Shown: positions 34,470 to 43,984 of the stretch, one piece after another | Layout of the letters: every line of letters begins with the position of its first letter | How positions within the stretch are numbered: position 1 is the first letter of the stretch | Assembly (NCBI RefSeq): GCF_003668635.1 | Contig: NZ_RCWH01000007.1 | Coordinates: 1-64,000, forward strand | DNA length: 64,000 bases | DNA from: Planomicrobium sp. Y74 | Lineage (GTDB): Bacteria; Bacillota; Bacilli; Bacillales_A; Planococcaceae | Reading direction: 5' to 3' | Made by a program: the position numbers and the translations under genes | The notes under the pieces: model-generated | What the model was told of the DNA's origin: nothing | Databases searched by the model: none | The model's input: the letters and a program-made list of their open reading frames with translations, nothing else

Positions 34470-37400
34470 TTATATCGTCAAAGGCAGTGCAATATAGAAT
34501 GTGCTTCCTTTCCCCATTTCACTTTCCGCCCAAATTTCGCCTTTATGCGACAGAATGATTTCTTTCGCTATGGCCAATCCCAGGCCGCTTCCTTGCTGCT
34601 TGTTGGGAACATCCATCTTAAAGAATCTGTCAAAAACATGGGGCAGGACATCCTCCGGAATCCCGTTTCCGGTATCGGAAACTTTTATAATCACTTCACC
34701 ATCAAACTGTCCTGGCTCAAGCACAGCTCCTTCCTTGCCGCGGCTGATAATTTCAGTGCTGATGGAAATTTTTCCGTCTATTGACGAAGTGTGTTTAACG
34801 GCGTTCCAGAGTATATTTGAAAATACCTGATCTACCCGGTTCACATCTATGGACAAAGTATAGTCTTCCTGCCATTCTTCCTTACCGCTTTCAACGTATT
34901 CAAATATCCGTCCGCTCTGTGTGACATCCGCTTCCATTCCCTGGATCAGTCTGTCCAGCCAATTTCCGATACGGACACTTTCAAAACGCAGCGTCATATT
35001 GCCTGATTTGTATTTCGCCAGTTCCACCAGGTCTTCCGTCAATCGCTCCAGCATCAATAATTTATTGTGTATCATATCCAGGTATCTTGGATTCTTTTCG
35101 TCAATGATGCTTTCTTTTACTGCCTGGATATAGCTGTGAATAAGCGTAATCGGCGTTCCAAGTTCATGGGAAATCGTCGACAGCATCTCATTACGGGATT
35201 TTTCGATTTCCTGTATTTCATCATTTACTGTAACAAGGTTCATATTGGTTATTTCGAGTGCCATTGTCCGTTCTTTGACATTGCGCTCCAGAAAATAATT
35301 CAAGCTCGTGATTTCCTGGGTCAATGTCCGCAGATTCGACAGCGTATCCACTCGTAGCAAAAACTCTTCTTTGTCACACGGCTTCAAAAGGTAATCGTTT
35401 GCTCCAGCTGTAAATGCTTCAGTTTTCTCACGTAAGCCCGCACGTTCTGACAGCATCAGAATCGGTAATTCCGTCAATGTGTAATCTTTTCGGATATGGC
35501 GGCACAGTTCGTCTCCGCTCATGTCGTCAAGTGACCAATCAAGAATTACCAGATCAATGGGCTGGTCTTCCAATAATCGGATGGCGTCTATGCCTCCGCT
35601 GGCGCCATACACTGAATACCCTTCCTGCTCCAGTTGATAGATCAGCATTTGCCGGTTTACTTCCTCCTGTTCCACAACCAGTGCACGTATTTGGGCACCG
35701 CTTTTTCTTCGGGCGGTTACAGTTTCAGTAATCTCTGCCGAACTCAACTCTTCTATCACCTGAACCTCAGGCGGGTAAGCCTCTTCACTTTCGTTCGGTG
35801 AATAGATGGGCAATGTGAAACTGAATGTTGATCCCGTGCCCACTGCCGATTCCACTTTAAGCCATCCTCCATGAAGTTCAACCAGCCGTTTTGTGATATT
35901 GAGGCCGATGCCGGTGCCTGATTTGTTGTCTTTATTTTCTTCACTTGTTTTATGGAATTCTTCAAATAGATTGGACAGCTTGTCCTGTTCAATACCTTTT
36001 CCCGTATCACGGACGGAAACCAAAATTTGTTTGCCGGATTTTTTTGCTGAAATCACGATCTCTCCGGAATCTGTGTAGTTAATCGCATTTTCAATCAGAT
36101 TATAAAGTATCTGTTGAAAGCGATCCGGATCTGCAATTGCTTCCGGGAGATTGTGCGGTACGGTTTCATAAAGCCGCACATTTTCATTTTTAACTAATGG
36201 TTTACAGATTTCGAGGACATTTCCCGTCAACATATGGACTTTCACCGGTTCAACATGGATGTCCAAAGAGTTTTGCTTCAGTTTTGAAAAATCCAGAATG
36301 GAATTGATCATATGAGCCAGTTTTTTGCCGTTATCAGCAATAGTGCCAAGCTGATGATGGACTGCTGGCGAAATTCTTCCTGCGTTTGATTCCTGCAAGG
36401 TTTCTGCAATGCCGATCATGCCGTATAGCGGAGTCCTTAAACCATGGGAGGTGATGGCCAATAGTTCGTCTTTCCGTTCGTTTGCATGTTTCAGCGATTC
36501 CATCGCCAGGCGCTGCCTTTCAACCGCTTTCTTCTCTCTTTTCAGCTTGTCGTTTATCTTGGCGGCTTCCTTGTCCGACAGTGAAATAGCGGACAGGAAA
36601 ATAGATACTCCGATTGAAAGATAAACCGCATTTTTCGCTTCCATGCTCAAAGGGCTTACTCCAAACATCTGGAAAATGGCTGTGCCTGTTCCGAGAAGGA
36701 ACAGCACCGAACCTGCTGTATAATAACGGGCATACTTTATTCCTTTATTCCAGCTTGCTGCCGATACTGCCAGCATCAATGCACCACTGGCAATCAACGA
36801 AAGCGGCAGCAGCTGCCTGATAATATCTTCAAAAAGGAACAAAAGAATGATTAAAGCGGCATTTGCCCATACCAATACTTTGATAACATTTCTTGAAGCA
36901 GGGAAATGGCGTCTTGTATCCAAAAAACTTTCCGTATAAAGCAATGCGAAAATACTGGTGACTCCGATACTGGCATAGACAATTGTTCCATTTAACCAGG
37001 AATGCTCCGGCCAAATATACGAAAGCGTCAGTCCTGCCATAGCCGCAAGCCCGAAAGACACCGAAAAAGCAAAAATCAGGAAATAAAGATACACTCTCTG
37101 GCGATGTCTGACAAATTGTCCGAGGTAATAAACCGAAAGTATAATTCCGATACCTGTTAATAAGCCCACCAAAGCGGTGACCGACCTCGTTTGTGCTTGA
37201 AAGGCTTCAGCGTCCCAAATTGTCATAGGAAGCTGCAATGGTCCATCTGATTCAACTTTCAAAAAGAAAGTCGCTTGATCCTGTCCGTCAAAATCCAGAT
37301 CAAAAATCAGATTGCGGTGGAAATATTCCCTTTCAGCCACCGGAACTTCTCTGCCGATTTCACTTTCTTCAAATGTGCCATCTGCTGAAGGTGAGTAAAG

Positions 37401-37775
37401 GACTGCGCGTTCAAGAAAGGGAATCGGCAACTCGAGCAGCCAATCTCTGTCCGGCGCCTGGTTCACAATATTAAACTGCACCCAATAGGAAGCATCCGTG
37501 AACCCCTTGTTGAAGATGCCTTCATCATTCGGCATGAAACTCCACTTGACAGGCGGATTTGCCACTTCATCGATTGTATATGCATTTTGAGCGTCTTTTA
37601 ATGTGAAAATGGATTGATTTACTTGAACTTTATCCACTGCACCAGTCAAAACTGCAGTACCATTCGCTGTTGCAGGCTGCGCTGACTCTTTCCCCGGTTC
37701 TGCCAGAAGCGCTAATAACAGCAAAGCCAAAAAAATTTTAACTGGAATCGGATATTTTATGTAAAGTTTGGCCAT
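34470..37775 (-). CDS. Giant hybrid sensor histidine kinase with two kinase cores and a receiver
   Basis: The 1101-residue membrane protein has, in order: a signal-like N-terminal helix, an extracellular 7TMR-DISMED2-type domain (about 50-190) and a seven-helix 7TMR-DISM unit (about 195-410). These are followed by a first HisKA-HATPase pair (ITSHGLRTPLYG, NLIENAINYTDSG), a receiver domain with LVILDWSLDDMSG near 745, and a second HisKA-HATPase pair (ISHELGTPITLIHSY, FDRFFKMDVPNKQQGSGLGLAIAKE). Two phosphorylation His residues are present. Carbohydrate-like binding by DISMED2 domains suggests a surface-sugar signal; the adjacent regulator and operon fit this. GAGGTG lies eight bases before ATG 37775. 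Confidence 0.9.
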   Translation of the reverse strand: MAKLYIKYPIPVKIFLALLLLALLAEPGKESAQPATANGTAVLTGAVDKVQVNQSIFTLKDAQNAYTIDEVANPPVKWSFMPNDEGIFNKGFTDASYWVQFNIVNQAPDRDWLLELPIPFLERAVLYSPSADGTFEESEIGREVPVAEREYFHRNLIFDLDFDGQDQATFFLKVESDGPLQLPMTIWDAEAFQAQTRSVTALVGLLTGIGIILSVYYLGQFVRHRQRVYLYFLIFAFSVSFGLAAMAGLTLSYIWPEHSWLNGTIVYASIGVTSIFALLYTESFLDTRRHFPASRNVIKVLVWANAALIILLFLFEDIIRQLLPLSLIASGALMLAVSAASWNKGIKYARYYTAGSVLFLLGTGTAIFQMFGVSPLSMEAKNAVYLSIGVSIFLSAISLSDKEAAKINDKLKREKKAVERQRLAMESLKHANERKDELLAITSHGLRTPLYGMIGIAETLQESNAGRISPAVHHQLGTIADNGKKLAHMINSILDFSKLKQNSLDIHVEPVKVHMLTGNVLEICKPLVKNENVRLYETVPHNLPEAIADPDRFQQILYNLIENAINYTDSGEIVISAKKSGKQILVSVRDTGKGIEQDKLSNLFEEFHKTSEENKDNKSGTGIGLNITKRLVELHGGWLKVESAVGTGSTFSFTLPIYSPNESEEAYPPEVQVIEELSSAEITETVTARRKSGAQIRALVVEQEEVNRQMLIYQLEQEGYSVYGASGGIDAIRLLEDQPIDLVILDWSLDDMSGDELCRHIRKDYTLTELPILMLSERAGLREKTEAFTAGANDYLLKPCDKEEFLLRVDTLSNLRTLTQEITSLNYFLERNVKERTMALEITNMNLVTVNDEIQEIEKSRNEMLSTISHELGTPITLIHSYIQAVKESIIDEKNPRYLDMIHNKLLMLERLTEDLVELAKYKSGNMTLRFESVRIGNWLDRLIQGMEADVTQSGRIFEYVESGKEEWQEDYTLSIDVNRVDQVFSNILWNAVKHTSSIDGKISISTEIISRGKEGAVLEPGQFDGEVIIKVSDTGNGIPEDVLPHVFDRFFKMDVPNKQQGSGLGLAIAKEIILSHKGEIWAESEMGKGSTFYIALPLTI

Positions 37776-37792
37776 CCGTTAAACACCTCAAC

Positions 37793-37821
37793 TATCTAAA
37801 AATTCAAATAATTAAATGCAA
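37793..37821 (-). promoter_or_regulatory. SigA-type promoter of the hybrid kinase operon
   Basis: Minus-strand TTGCAT (37816-37821) and TAGATA (37793-37798) are 17 bp apart, just before the kinase start. The rest of the gap up to 38040 is AT-rich without other features. Confidence 0.5.
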
Positions 37822-38040
37822 TAATTACCAGTTATTTTTACTCAGCCCCTAAAAGTATTGGTATGGTTGGGTTTATGACAAATCAGAAGAAAAAATGTAA
37901 TAATTTTATATCCATTTTATGGTTATTTAGTAGGCATTCGAATTATGATTATCATACCATTAAGCTCATGAATTGTGAATATTTTTTATTCAGAAAATTC
38001 TAATAATACTTTCTCCCTATTTATCCAATTAATTTTTAAC

Positions 38041-38081
38041 AAAAAAATAAACCGTCCAAGGCAGCAAGCCTTACAGACGGT
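38041..38081 (-). terminator. Terminator of the diguanylate cyclase gene
   Basis: ACCGTC pairs with GACGGT around an inner AAGGC/GCCTT stem, and the minus strand continues with a T-rich run. The stem overlaps the stop codon. Confidence 0.78.
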
Positions 38082-39738
38082 CTATAACAGTATCTCTTTT
38101 TTTAAGGTTCTTCTCTTCATACATCGCCTTGTCCGCTTCCTTCAGAATCGATGATAATGTCGAATTTTCGTTCGGTATCGTCATACCGATGCTGGTGGAA
38201 ACAGATAAAATAATGTCATCCAACTTCCATTCACTCATCATTGCCTGCCTGATTTTATTCATCACTAGAACTCCTGATTTTACAGAATCGACGCCAGGCA
38301 ATAAAATGATGAATTCATCTCCTCCGAGCCTGGCTGCCAGATCATCTTTATAGATGCCGGCTGTCAGCCGCTTGCCAAACTCACGAATGACTGCGTCTCC
38401 AATTTCATGTCCCCACTTATCGTTAATCCCCTTGAACTTATCGATATCAAGAAGGAGCACTGCAAAATTATCGCCTTTTTCATGATAATCAGCCAGTGCT
38501 TTTTCCAGTGTTTCCTGGAAATACCGCCTATTCGGCAAACCTGTCAATGGATCGTGGTAAGCGTAGAATTCCAGCTTTGTCTCATAATCCTTCTGCAGGG
38601 ATACATCCCGGACAATCATCACCATATGGCTGTATTTTTCTTCGTCATCATAAACTGGAGTGCCGTGCAATTCAGACCAGATCCAGTGCCCGTCTATATG
38701 GCCGACGCGTACCCGCATTTTGCAGATGCTGCCATTTTTTATAGAAGCACTCAATGTGCCGTATAATTTTTCCAGGTCTTCAGGATGGACATTATGAAAC
38801 GGCTCTTTGTCTTCATATTCCTCTGGTGAATAGCCAAAAATATTCTTTAAGGATGGAGAAATATACAGATACTCTTTGCGATGGTTTATCAGGATAATTA
38901 CGTCATTGGCATTTTCGGCGATTATCCTGAAATTCTTTTCACTTTCCACATATAATTCAACCATTTGATCAAGTTCGCGCATGTCTTTCAGTATTACATA
39001 AAATCCCGTAGTCACTTCCCGGATTTTAATGGGGATGAATTTCACCAGCGCCCCTAAACGGTTATTATTTTTCTGAATGATTGTGACACGAAAATTCGTG
39101 TATATCCCATTTTTTGCTTTACGGAAATTCTTCAAGGTTCTTCTGCGGTCTTCAGGAACAACAAAATCCAGTACACGCCGTCCGTCCAATTCTTCCATCG
39201 GATGCTGGCTGAGCTTTTGGCCAACCGGGTTGGCACCTTTGATATGCCCTTTCAAGTCCAATGTCAAAATTGCATCCGCATTGTGCTCAAACAGTGAATG
39301 GTAATAGGAACGGCTTTCTTCAAGGCTTTTCCAGGCGTCTATACTTTCCTGTTTTGCTTGCACTTCATTGGTAATATCCTGGACGATGCTGACGATATGT
39401 GTGCAATTGCCCTCCATGTTGAACATCGGGGTCAGCCGGGTTTTTGAATGTCTTATATCCCCTTCCGGATCCACGTAACTGTCTTCATAGATGACAGGAC
39501 AGCCACTCTCCAATACTTTTAAATATTGGGAATGCACCCTGTCGGCCAATTCATACGATTGAGCTTCATAAAAGGTCCTGCCGATTGCTGACTGATCCAA
39601 CTCAGTTTTTTTCATAGCCGACTGATTCACAAATTCATAGATCATTTTGCCATCATCAAGACGGACAATAAAAACCATTTCCTGGATACCGTCCATTAAG
39701 GCTTTTTCTATAGATAACTTCGCTGCATCCTGAATCAT
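38071..39738 (-). CDS. Multi-PAS diguanylate cyclase
   Basis: This 555-residue soluble protein makes c-di-GMP. Three PAS-type sensor domains lie in the first 390 residues (for example SLFEHNADAILTLDLKGHIKGANP and IAENANDVIILINHRKEYLYISPSL), followed by a GGDEF domain with the intact ARLGGDEF active site. The product-inhibition RxxD site is replaced by YKDD, so feedback is likely weak. The start is uncertain: ATG 39738 has only a weak GGGTG site, and the frame extends 18 basic codons upstream to 39792. It lies 114 bp after the PAS-GGDEF-EAL gene. Confidence 0.85.
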   Translation of the reverse strand: MIQDAAKLSIEKALMDGIQEMVFIVRLDDGKMIYEFVNQSAMKKTELDQSAIGRTFYEAQSYELADRVHSQYLKVLESGCPVIYEDSYVDPEGDIRHSKTRLTPMFNMEGNCTHIVSIVQDITNEVQAKQESIDAWKSLEESRSYYHSLFEHNADAILTLDLKGHIKGANPVGQKLSQHPMEELDGRRVLDFVVPEDRRRTLKNFRKAKNGIYTNFRVTIIQKNNNRLGALVKFIPIKIREVTTGFYVILKDMRELDQMVELYVESEKNFRIIAENANDVIILINHRKEYLYISPSLKNIFGYSPEEYEDKEPFHNVHPEDLEKLYGTLSASIKNGSICKMRVRVGHIDGHWIWSELHGTPVYDDEEKYSHMVMIVRDVSLQKDYETKLEFYAYHDPLTGLPNRRYFQETLEKALADYHEKGDNFAVLLLDIDKFKGINDKWGHEIGDAVIREFGKRLTAGIYKDDLAARLGGDEFIILLPGVDSVKSGVLVMNKIRQAMMSEWKLDDIILSVSTSIGMTIPNENSTLSSILKEADKAMYEEKNLKKRDTVIDRL

Positions 39739-39852
39739 ATATAACCCACACCCTTGCTGATGTTTTCGGAATCGCCTTTTATATACCTTCATCTAGTTTA
39801 ACAGATTCCATTCTAAAATAAATCTTTAGACCCATAAATATTTTTATTCATT

Positions 39853-41511
39853 TTATGGCAAAAGCGAAGGTTTCAGGAGATACTTTTCTTCGAAATCCTT
39901 GATTTGTAAAGGTTTATCATAATAGTAGCCTTGGAACACTGTACAGGAATGCTCTTTTAAAAACAATACTTCTTCGGGTCTTTCTACCCCTTCGGCCAAT
40001 AACTCGCAATCAATGCTTTGCGCCAGGTGGATCAAGGACTTCAGAACAGCTTCTGACTTTGCATCTTCACCTATTTTCCTGATGAAGTACCGGTCTATTT
40101 TTATTTTATTGATGGGAAATTGAGTCAGATAGGAAATCATGGAAAAGCCTGTACCGAAATCATCAATGGCAATGGAAACCCCTTTTTCCCTGCAAAGTTC
40201 AAGATTTCTCATAGTAGTTTCCGAATAAGCCATTTCTGCATGTTCAGTCAGTTCCACTTCAAGCAAAGACGGTTTTACGCCGTAATGGTCCATAAGATTA
40301 AAAAATTCCTCAAAAAAAACCGGATTCGCTAACAGTGAAGGAGTCATATTAATCGCTGTTTTAATATTCCAGCCATGGAGCTGTTCCCACTTCTTAATAA
40401 CCTTCAATACTTCATGCAATAAATGAGTAGTCAAATGGGCAATGGTTCCGGACTGTTCAGCAATGTCGATGAATTCGAGCGGAGATAATTCACCCAGCTT
40501 AGGATGGTTCCATCTCGCAAGAACTTCAATTCCCGATAAATTAGTGCCGCCTCCGGAAATTTGGGGTTGCACTGTAAAATAGAAACCGGAACTTTCAAGG
40601 CAGCCCATCAGGCTTTTTTCAATCAGTACCTGCCGTTCACGCTTCGACCTCATTTTAGGGCGGTAAAAAGCATAAGAAGAACCTTTTTCTTTCTTCGCTT
40701 CATACATGGCCGTTTCGGCGCAAGCGACCAGATCTCGCAGCCTTTCCGTATCATATGGGATGCAGGCGATGCCGATACTTGCGGTAACGTAAGCAGATTG
40801 ATAATCGGCAAGCAGGAATGGATCTTTGAAAAGTTCCATGAGTTTTTCCGCAAATATCTCCAGTCTTTCTCCAGGTTCGGATTCCCGGATTACGATAAAC
40901 TCATCTCCTTCAAGCCGGCCGATATGGCAGCGGTTATCCGACAGCTGTTGCAGCCTTTGAGCCACACTGACAACCACATTGTCGCCGGAACTGTAGTTAT
41001 AAAGTGCATTGATGAATTTAAGGTTATCCAGGTTAATATAAAAGAAGGAAAACTTTCTTTTCTTCTCTTTAAGGGAAAGTGCAATTTCCGTCATCTTCCT
41101 CCGATTGGGCAAACCTGTCAGAAAATCACAATACGCAAATTGCATCAATTTCTGCTCCAGTTGTTTTTGCGATTCGGTGTTTTGGAAGTATATCGCCAAT
41201 CCCTCATTTTTCAACGGGGTCATTTTAATCCGAAACCAGCCGCCATAATTGCCAAAATGCTCATCAAATTCGACGCTTTTCCTCATTTGCAAAGCATGGA
41301 GCATCTGCTGCTCGACTTTGCTTTCGCGCAACTTGGGAAATACTCCATAAATAGAAAGACCGATCAAAACTTCCCGTGACTGGCCAATGAGGTTTTCAGC
41401 AACTTCATTAATATAGTTAAATCTTAATTGGTCATCCAAAAGATAGAATCCATCCGTCATGCTCTCCAGAACGGTTTCAGCAGTAATCGATATATGGCCA
41501 TTGCCTGTCAT
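39853..41511 (-). CDS. PAS-GGDEF-EAL c-di-GMP protein, probable phosphodiesterase
   Basis: This 552-residue protein has an N-terminal PAS domain, a GGDEF domain whose motif reads EGDEF and is probably inactive or GTP-binding only, and a C-terminal EAL domain. The EAL signature reads EVLARWNHP; the other catalytic residues are seen as TEHAEM, DDFGTGFSMISYL and KIKIDRYFI, so hydrolysis of c-di-GMP is likely. ATG 41511 is preceded by GGAGAGAGAG; the frame also extends 22 codons upstream to a TTG without a good site. Together with the cyclase gene it forms a local c-di-GMP switch. Confidence 0.85.
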   Translation of the reverse strand: MTGNGHISITAETVLESMTDGFYLLDDQLRFNYINEVAENLIGQSREVLIGLSIYGVFPKLRESKVEQQMLHALQMRKSVEFDEHFGNYGGWFRIKMTPLKNEGLAIYFQNTESQKQLEQKLMQFAYCDFLTGLPNRRKMTEIALSLKEKKRKFSFFYINLDNLKFINALYNYSSGDNVVVSVAQRLQQLSDNRCHIGRLEGDEFIVIRESEPGERLEIFAEKLMELFKDPFLLADYQSAYVTASIGIACIPYDTERLRDLVACAETAMYEAKKEKGSSYAFYRPKMRSKRERQVLIEKSLMGCLESSGFYFTVQPQISGGGTNLSGIEVLARWNHPKLGELSPLEFIDIAEQSGTIAHLTTHLLHEVLKVIKKWEQLHGWNIKTAINMTPSLLANPVFFEEFFNLMDHYGVKPSLLEVELTEHAEMAYSETTMRNLELCREKGVSIAIDDFGTGFSMISYLTQFPINKIKIDRYFIRKIGEDAKSEAVLKSLIHLAQSIDCELLAEGVERPEEVLFLKEHSCTVFQGYYYDKPLQIKDFEEKYLLKPSLLP

Positions 41512-41825
41512 CGGCGTCTCTCTCTCCACTTTTGCACACTCCCATGTTCTTGTCCTTGGCAGGATTTCTGTTAACAACGATTTTTTATAATATATAAAAC
41601 CAGTAATTTTTAACGTGATAGTAATTATATAACTAAAATTAATAAAATAAACGGTTAAATTTATCTATTATATTGGAAATTTTTTATTTATTAATATCAT
41701 TGGATCGGAAGAGATTTTGAAGTTGCAGGATATGGCCGGGACGCCCGCCGGTTAGAACATAATCCCCGGCACTGTCCTCTCAACGTTTCCTTCTATATAA
41801 TGTAAACAAAAAGGAGGCAGCTTCT

Positions 41826-42584
41826 ATGTGTCTGATTAACTTTCAGTATAGACAACATCCCAAGTACAAATTAGTTGTTGCTGCAAACCGCGATGAGTTT
41901 TACAGGCGGCCAGCCCAGGAAGCGCATTTTTGGAGCGACCAGCCGGATATTTTGGCCGGACGGGACTTATCCCAAATGGGGACTTGGCTGGGTGTGACAA
42001 AATCCGGCCGTTTTGCTGCCTTGACCAATTTCCGTGATCCTTCCCTACCCGAAACAGGAAAGATTTCCCGAGGCGCTTTGGTCAAAGATTATCTTGCTGC
42101 CGATTCGGATCCGGAAACTTTTCTAAAGTCCCTTGAACCCGATGCTTACACAGGATTCAATGTGCTGTTGGGTGATGGGGAAAAACTGTTCTATTATAAT
42201 AATCTTGAACAGGAAATAGTCGAAGTTTCGCCGGGAACCCATGGTTTGAGCAATCATTTCCTCAATACACCATGGCCAAAAGTACTGAAAGGCAAATCAC
42301 GTATGGAAAGTTACTTGGAGAGTCGAGTTAATGTCGACCCTGACGACCTGTTTGAAATTTTACGAGATGCTGAACAGGCTGCTGATCCACATTTGCCAGT
42401 GACAGGCGTCGGCCTGGAATTTGAACGGATGCTATCTCCGATTTTCATCAAAACCCCTGACTACGGTACACGATCAGCGACTGTGCTGCTGGTGGATTAT
42501 GAAGATAATATTACATTCGCAGAACGTGTCTATGAAAAAGGCGAATTCTCCGGCCAACAAGTATTCGAGTTCCGAGCATCTTGA
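41826..42584 (+). CDS. NRDE-family protein (TANGO2 homologue)
   Basis: This 252-residue protein has the family signature AANRDEFYRRP at residue 20, preceded by an N-terminal Cys (MCLINF) that is typical of Ntn-hydrolase-like proteins. It also has DILAGRDLSQMGTWLGV and GLSNHFLNTPWPKV. The eukaryotic TANGO2 is linked to heme or lipid handling; the bacterial role is unknown. AAGGAGG lies eight bases before the ATG. It is a single gene. Confidence 0.88.
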   Translation: MCLINFQYRQHPKYKLVVAANRDEFYRRPAQEAHFWSDQPDILAGRDLSQMGTWLGVTKSGRFAALTNFRDPSLPETGKISRGALVKDYLAADSDPETFLKSLEPDAYTGFNVLLGDGEKLFYYNNLEQEIVEVSPGTHGLSNHFLNTPWPKVLKGKSRMESYLESRVNVDPDDLFEILRDAEQAADPHLPVTGVGLEFERMLSPIFIKTPDYGTRSATVLLVDYEDNITFAERVYEKGEFSGQQVFEFRAS

Positions 42585-42690
42585 GTAAAGTGTAGTTGAG
42601 TTCCAGAATAATGAAACTATCCGCTATATGATTCGTATCCTATATATAGGTTGTTTTCGGACAGGAAATTGTATGGAGGAGGAGTTTGAT

Positions 42691-43128
42691 ATGAAGAGGT
42701 TTCTATATTATTTTGTTTGGACGGCAGCGATTGGGTTTATTGTTTATATAGGTACAGTAATTGAGGCGAATATTGCTGAAACTGCCCAAGAAACTTATGA
42801 TATGTTTCCGCGTCTCTTATTTATTTCCATATTTCCTGTGATACTCGGTTTTTTAATGCGTCTGCCTAAGTTTTTGCTTGAAAGGAGAGAGCCCAGAGCT
42901 GCTGGCTTTGATTGGTTTAAATTCCTCGCAGTAGGCGTGCCTTCTCTTTATTTTGTTCTAATGACCTTTTTGCCATACACTTCCCTTGGAGTGCAGATTC
43001 CCTCTTTCATGTTGACAAGCCAAACTAGTCTGGCTACAATCGCCACAACTGCGGGAATAGTGTTCGGCTATGTTTTGCTGGACAGTTTTCATAAGCCGGA
43101 AGCAGCTAATAGAAAAGAAGTTTTTTAG
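42691..43128 (+). CDS. Four-helix membrane protein of unknown function
   Basis: The 145-residue protein has four hydrophobic segments (about residues 5-24, 42-58, 77-97 and 115-135) separated by short charged loops. I do not recognise the family. ATG 42691 follows GGAGGAGG by about seven bases; the longer frame to 42628 is not supported. A terminator follows. Confidence 0.65.
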   Translation: MKRFLYYFVWTAAIGFIVYIGTVIEANIAETAQETYDMFPRLLFISIFPVILGFLMRLPKFLLERREPRAAGFDWFKFLAVGVPSLYFVLMTFLPYTSLGVQIPSFMLTSQTSLATIATTAGIVFGYVLLDSFHKPEAANRKEVF

Positions 43129-43149
43129 TTAAAGATGATATGAGATTGG

Positions 43150-43175
43150 AAAGGAACCTTTTGCAGGTTCCTTTT
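43150..43175 (+). terminator. Rho-independent terminator
   Basis: AAAGGAACC pairs with GGTTCCTTT, followed by T residues. It ends the gene at 42691-43128. Confidence 0.85.
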
Positions 43176-43290
43176 TAATTTGAGAAAATCGGCTGACCGT
43201 ATTTCAAAATTTGAGGCAGGAAAATTTATAAATAATTTAATCTTACACTTCTTTTTCAACTGGACTCCATTTTTATTTGCCATAAATCAG

Positions 43291-43328
43291 GTTGACCGCA
43301 CCTCGCAGACCAATTTCCGCACCTCAAC
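43291..43328. repeat. Two CCGCACCTC cores 21 bp apart
   Basis: CCGCACCTC begins at 43296 and 43317, exactly 21 bp apart, in an otherwise AT-rich gap between convergent genes. It is the shortest of five such phased arrays in the window. Confidence 0.6.
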
Positions 43329-43354
43329 AATTTTAAAAAGAAAATTTTCCCAAA

Positions 43355-43383
43355 CAAAAACCCGGCTCATCGCAATGGCCGGA
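43355..43383 (-). terminator. Terminator of the SRPBCC gene
   Basis: CCGGC pairs with GCCGG across a ten-base loop, with a T-rich run on the minus strand. Confidence 0.7.
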
Positions 43384-43397
43384 TTCATCAGCTGGTT

Positions 43398-43886
43398 CTA
43401 TTCGAATTCGACAGTCATACTGTCGAGAAGGCGCTTATATTCATCATGCAAATGCTGCCACTCTTCCTCACGATTTATCTCTCTGCCATTCAAAATTGCT
43501 TCGATTACATCGAGGCAGACATGCCAGCCGGCTAGGTCCTTAGCCGTCTGATCAGTAATGCGCTCAATCGTTTCAATCAGGCGCAACACATTTTCCCTTC
43601 CATTTCCTTCTTCCACTTCAAAACGAACATGGTCATCCCACCATTCAAACGCGAGAACGCGCCCTTCTTCGTAATCGGTGATCGCCAACTCTTCAATACT
43701 CCCATCGCCCATATCGAAAACAAGTTTGCCACCCTTCCCTGGTTCAGCAATCTGCAATTCGGCGAACCATTGTTTTAGTAGGCTGTTATCGGCCAGCATG
43801 TTCCAGACTTTATCGGTTTCCTGTGCCAACTGCCGTTCGAACAAGGCTTTGTATCCCTTCTCCAGCTGTGTAATTTCTGCTCTCAT
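43398..43886 (-). CDS. SRPBCC/AHSA1-family protein
   Basis: This 162-residue protein has the START-like AHSA1 fold. ALFERQLAQETDKVWNMLADNSLLKQWFAE begins the domain and VLAFEWWDDHVRFEVEE lies in the middle strands. Members bind hydrophobic ligands or act as small chaperone cofactors; the ligand is unknown. GGAGGGG precedes ATG 43886. It is divergent from uvsE, and the two share an inverted GTATACCC/GGGTATAC pair that fits overlapping SigB promoters. Confidence 0.82.
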   Translation of the reverse strand: MRAEITQLEKGYKALFERQLAQETDKVWNMLADNSLLKQWFAELQIAEPGKGGKLVFDMGDGSIEELAITDYEEGRVLAFEWWDDHVRFEVEEGNGRENVLRLIETIERITDQTAKDLAGWHVCLDVIEAILNGREINREEEWQHLHDEYKRLLDSMTVEFE

Positions 43887-43917
43887 CGTTTCCCCTCCGT
43901 CTTCAACTTTTCAATAA

Positions 43918-43961
43918 GTATACCCTTGTGCGAGGATAATGTAACAAAGATCCGGGTATAC
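43918..43961. promoter_or_regulatory. Divergent candidate SigB promoters between the SRPBCC gene and uvsE
   Basis: On the minus strand, GTTACA (43940-43945) and GGGTAT (43920-43925) are 14 bp apart. On the plus strand, GGATAA (43934-43939) and GGGTAT (43954-43959) are 14 bp apart. Both -10 boxes match SigB perfectly; each -35 matches 4 of 6. GTATACCC and GGGTATAC form an exact 8-bp inverted repeat. Confidence 0.45.
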
Positions 43962-43984
43962 AATGGGCAAGGAGTTGAATATGA

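Noticed and set aside
34023-34784. Open frame of 253 codons on the plus strand opposite the response regulator and kinase
   Set aside because: It spans two genes and their gap on the other strand and lacks any domain or ribosome site.
40561-41379. Open frame of 272 codons on the plus strand opposite the PAS-GGDEF-EAL gene
   Set aside because: It is antisense to a protein with clear catalytic motifs and has no features of its own.
41725-41780. Terminator or riboswitch in the GC-rich stretch before the NRDE gene
   Set aside because: Short CCGG complements occur but there is no T tract and no known aptamer pattern.
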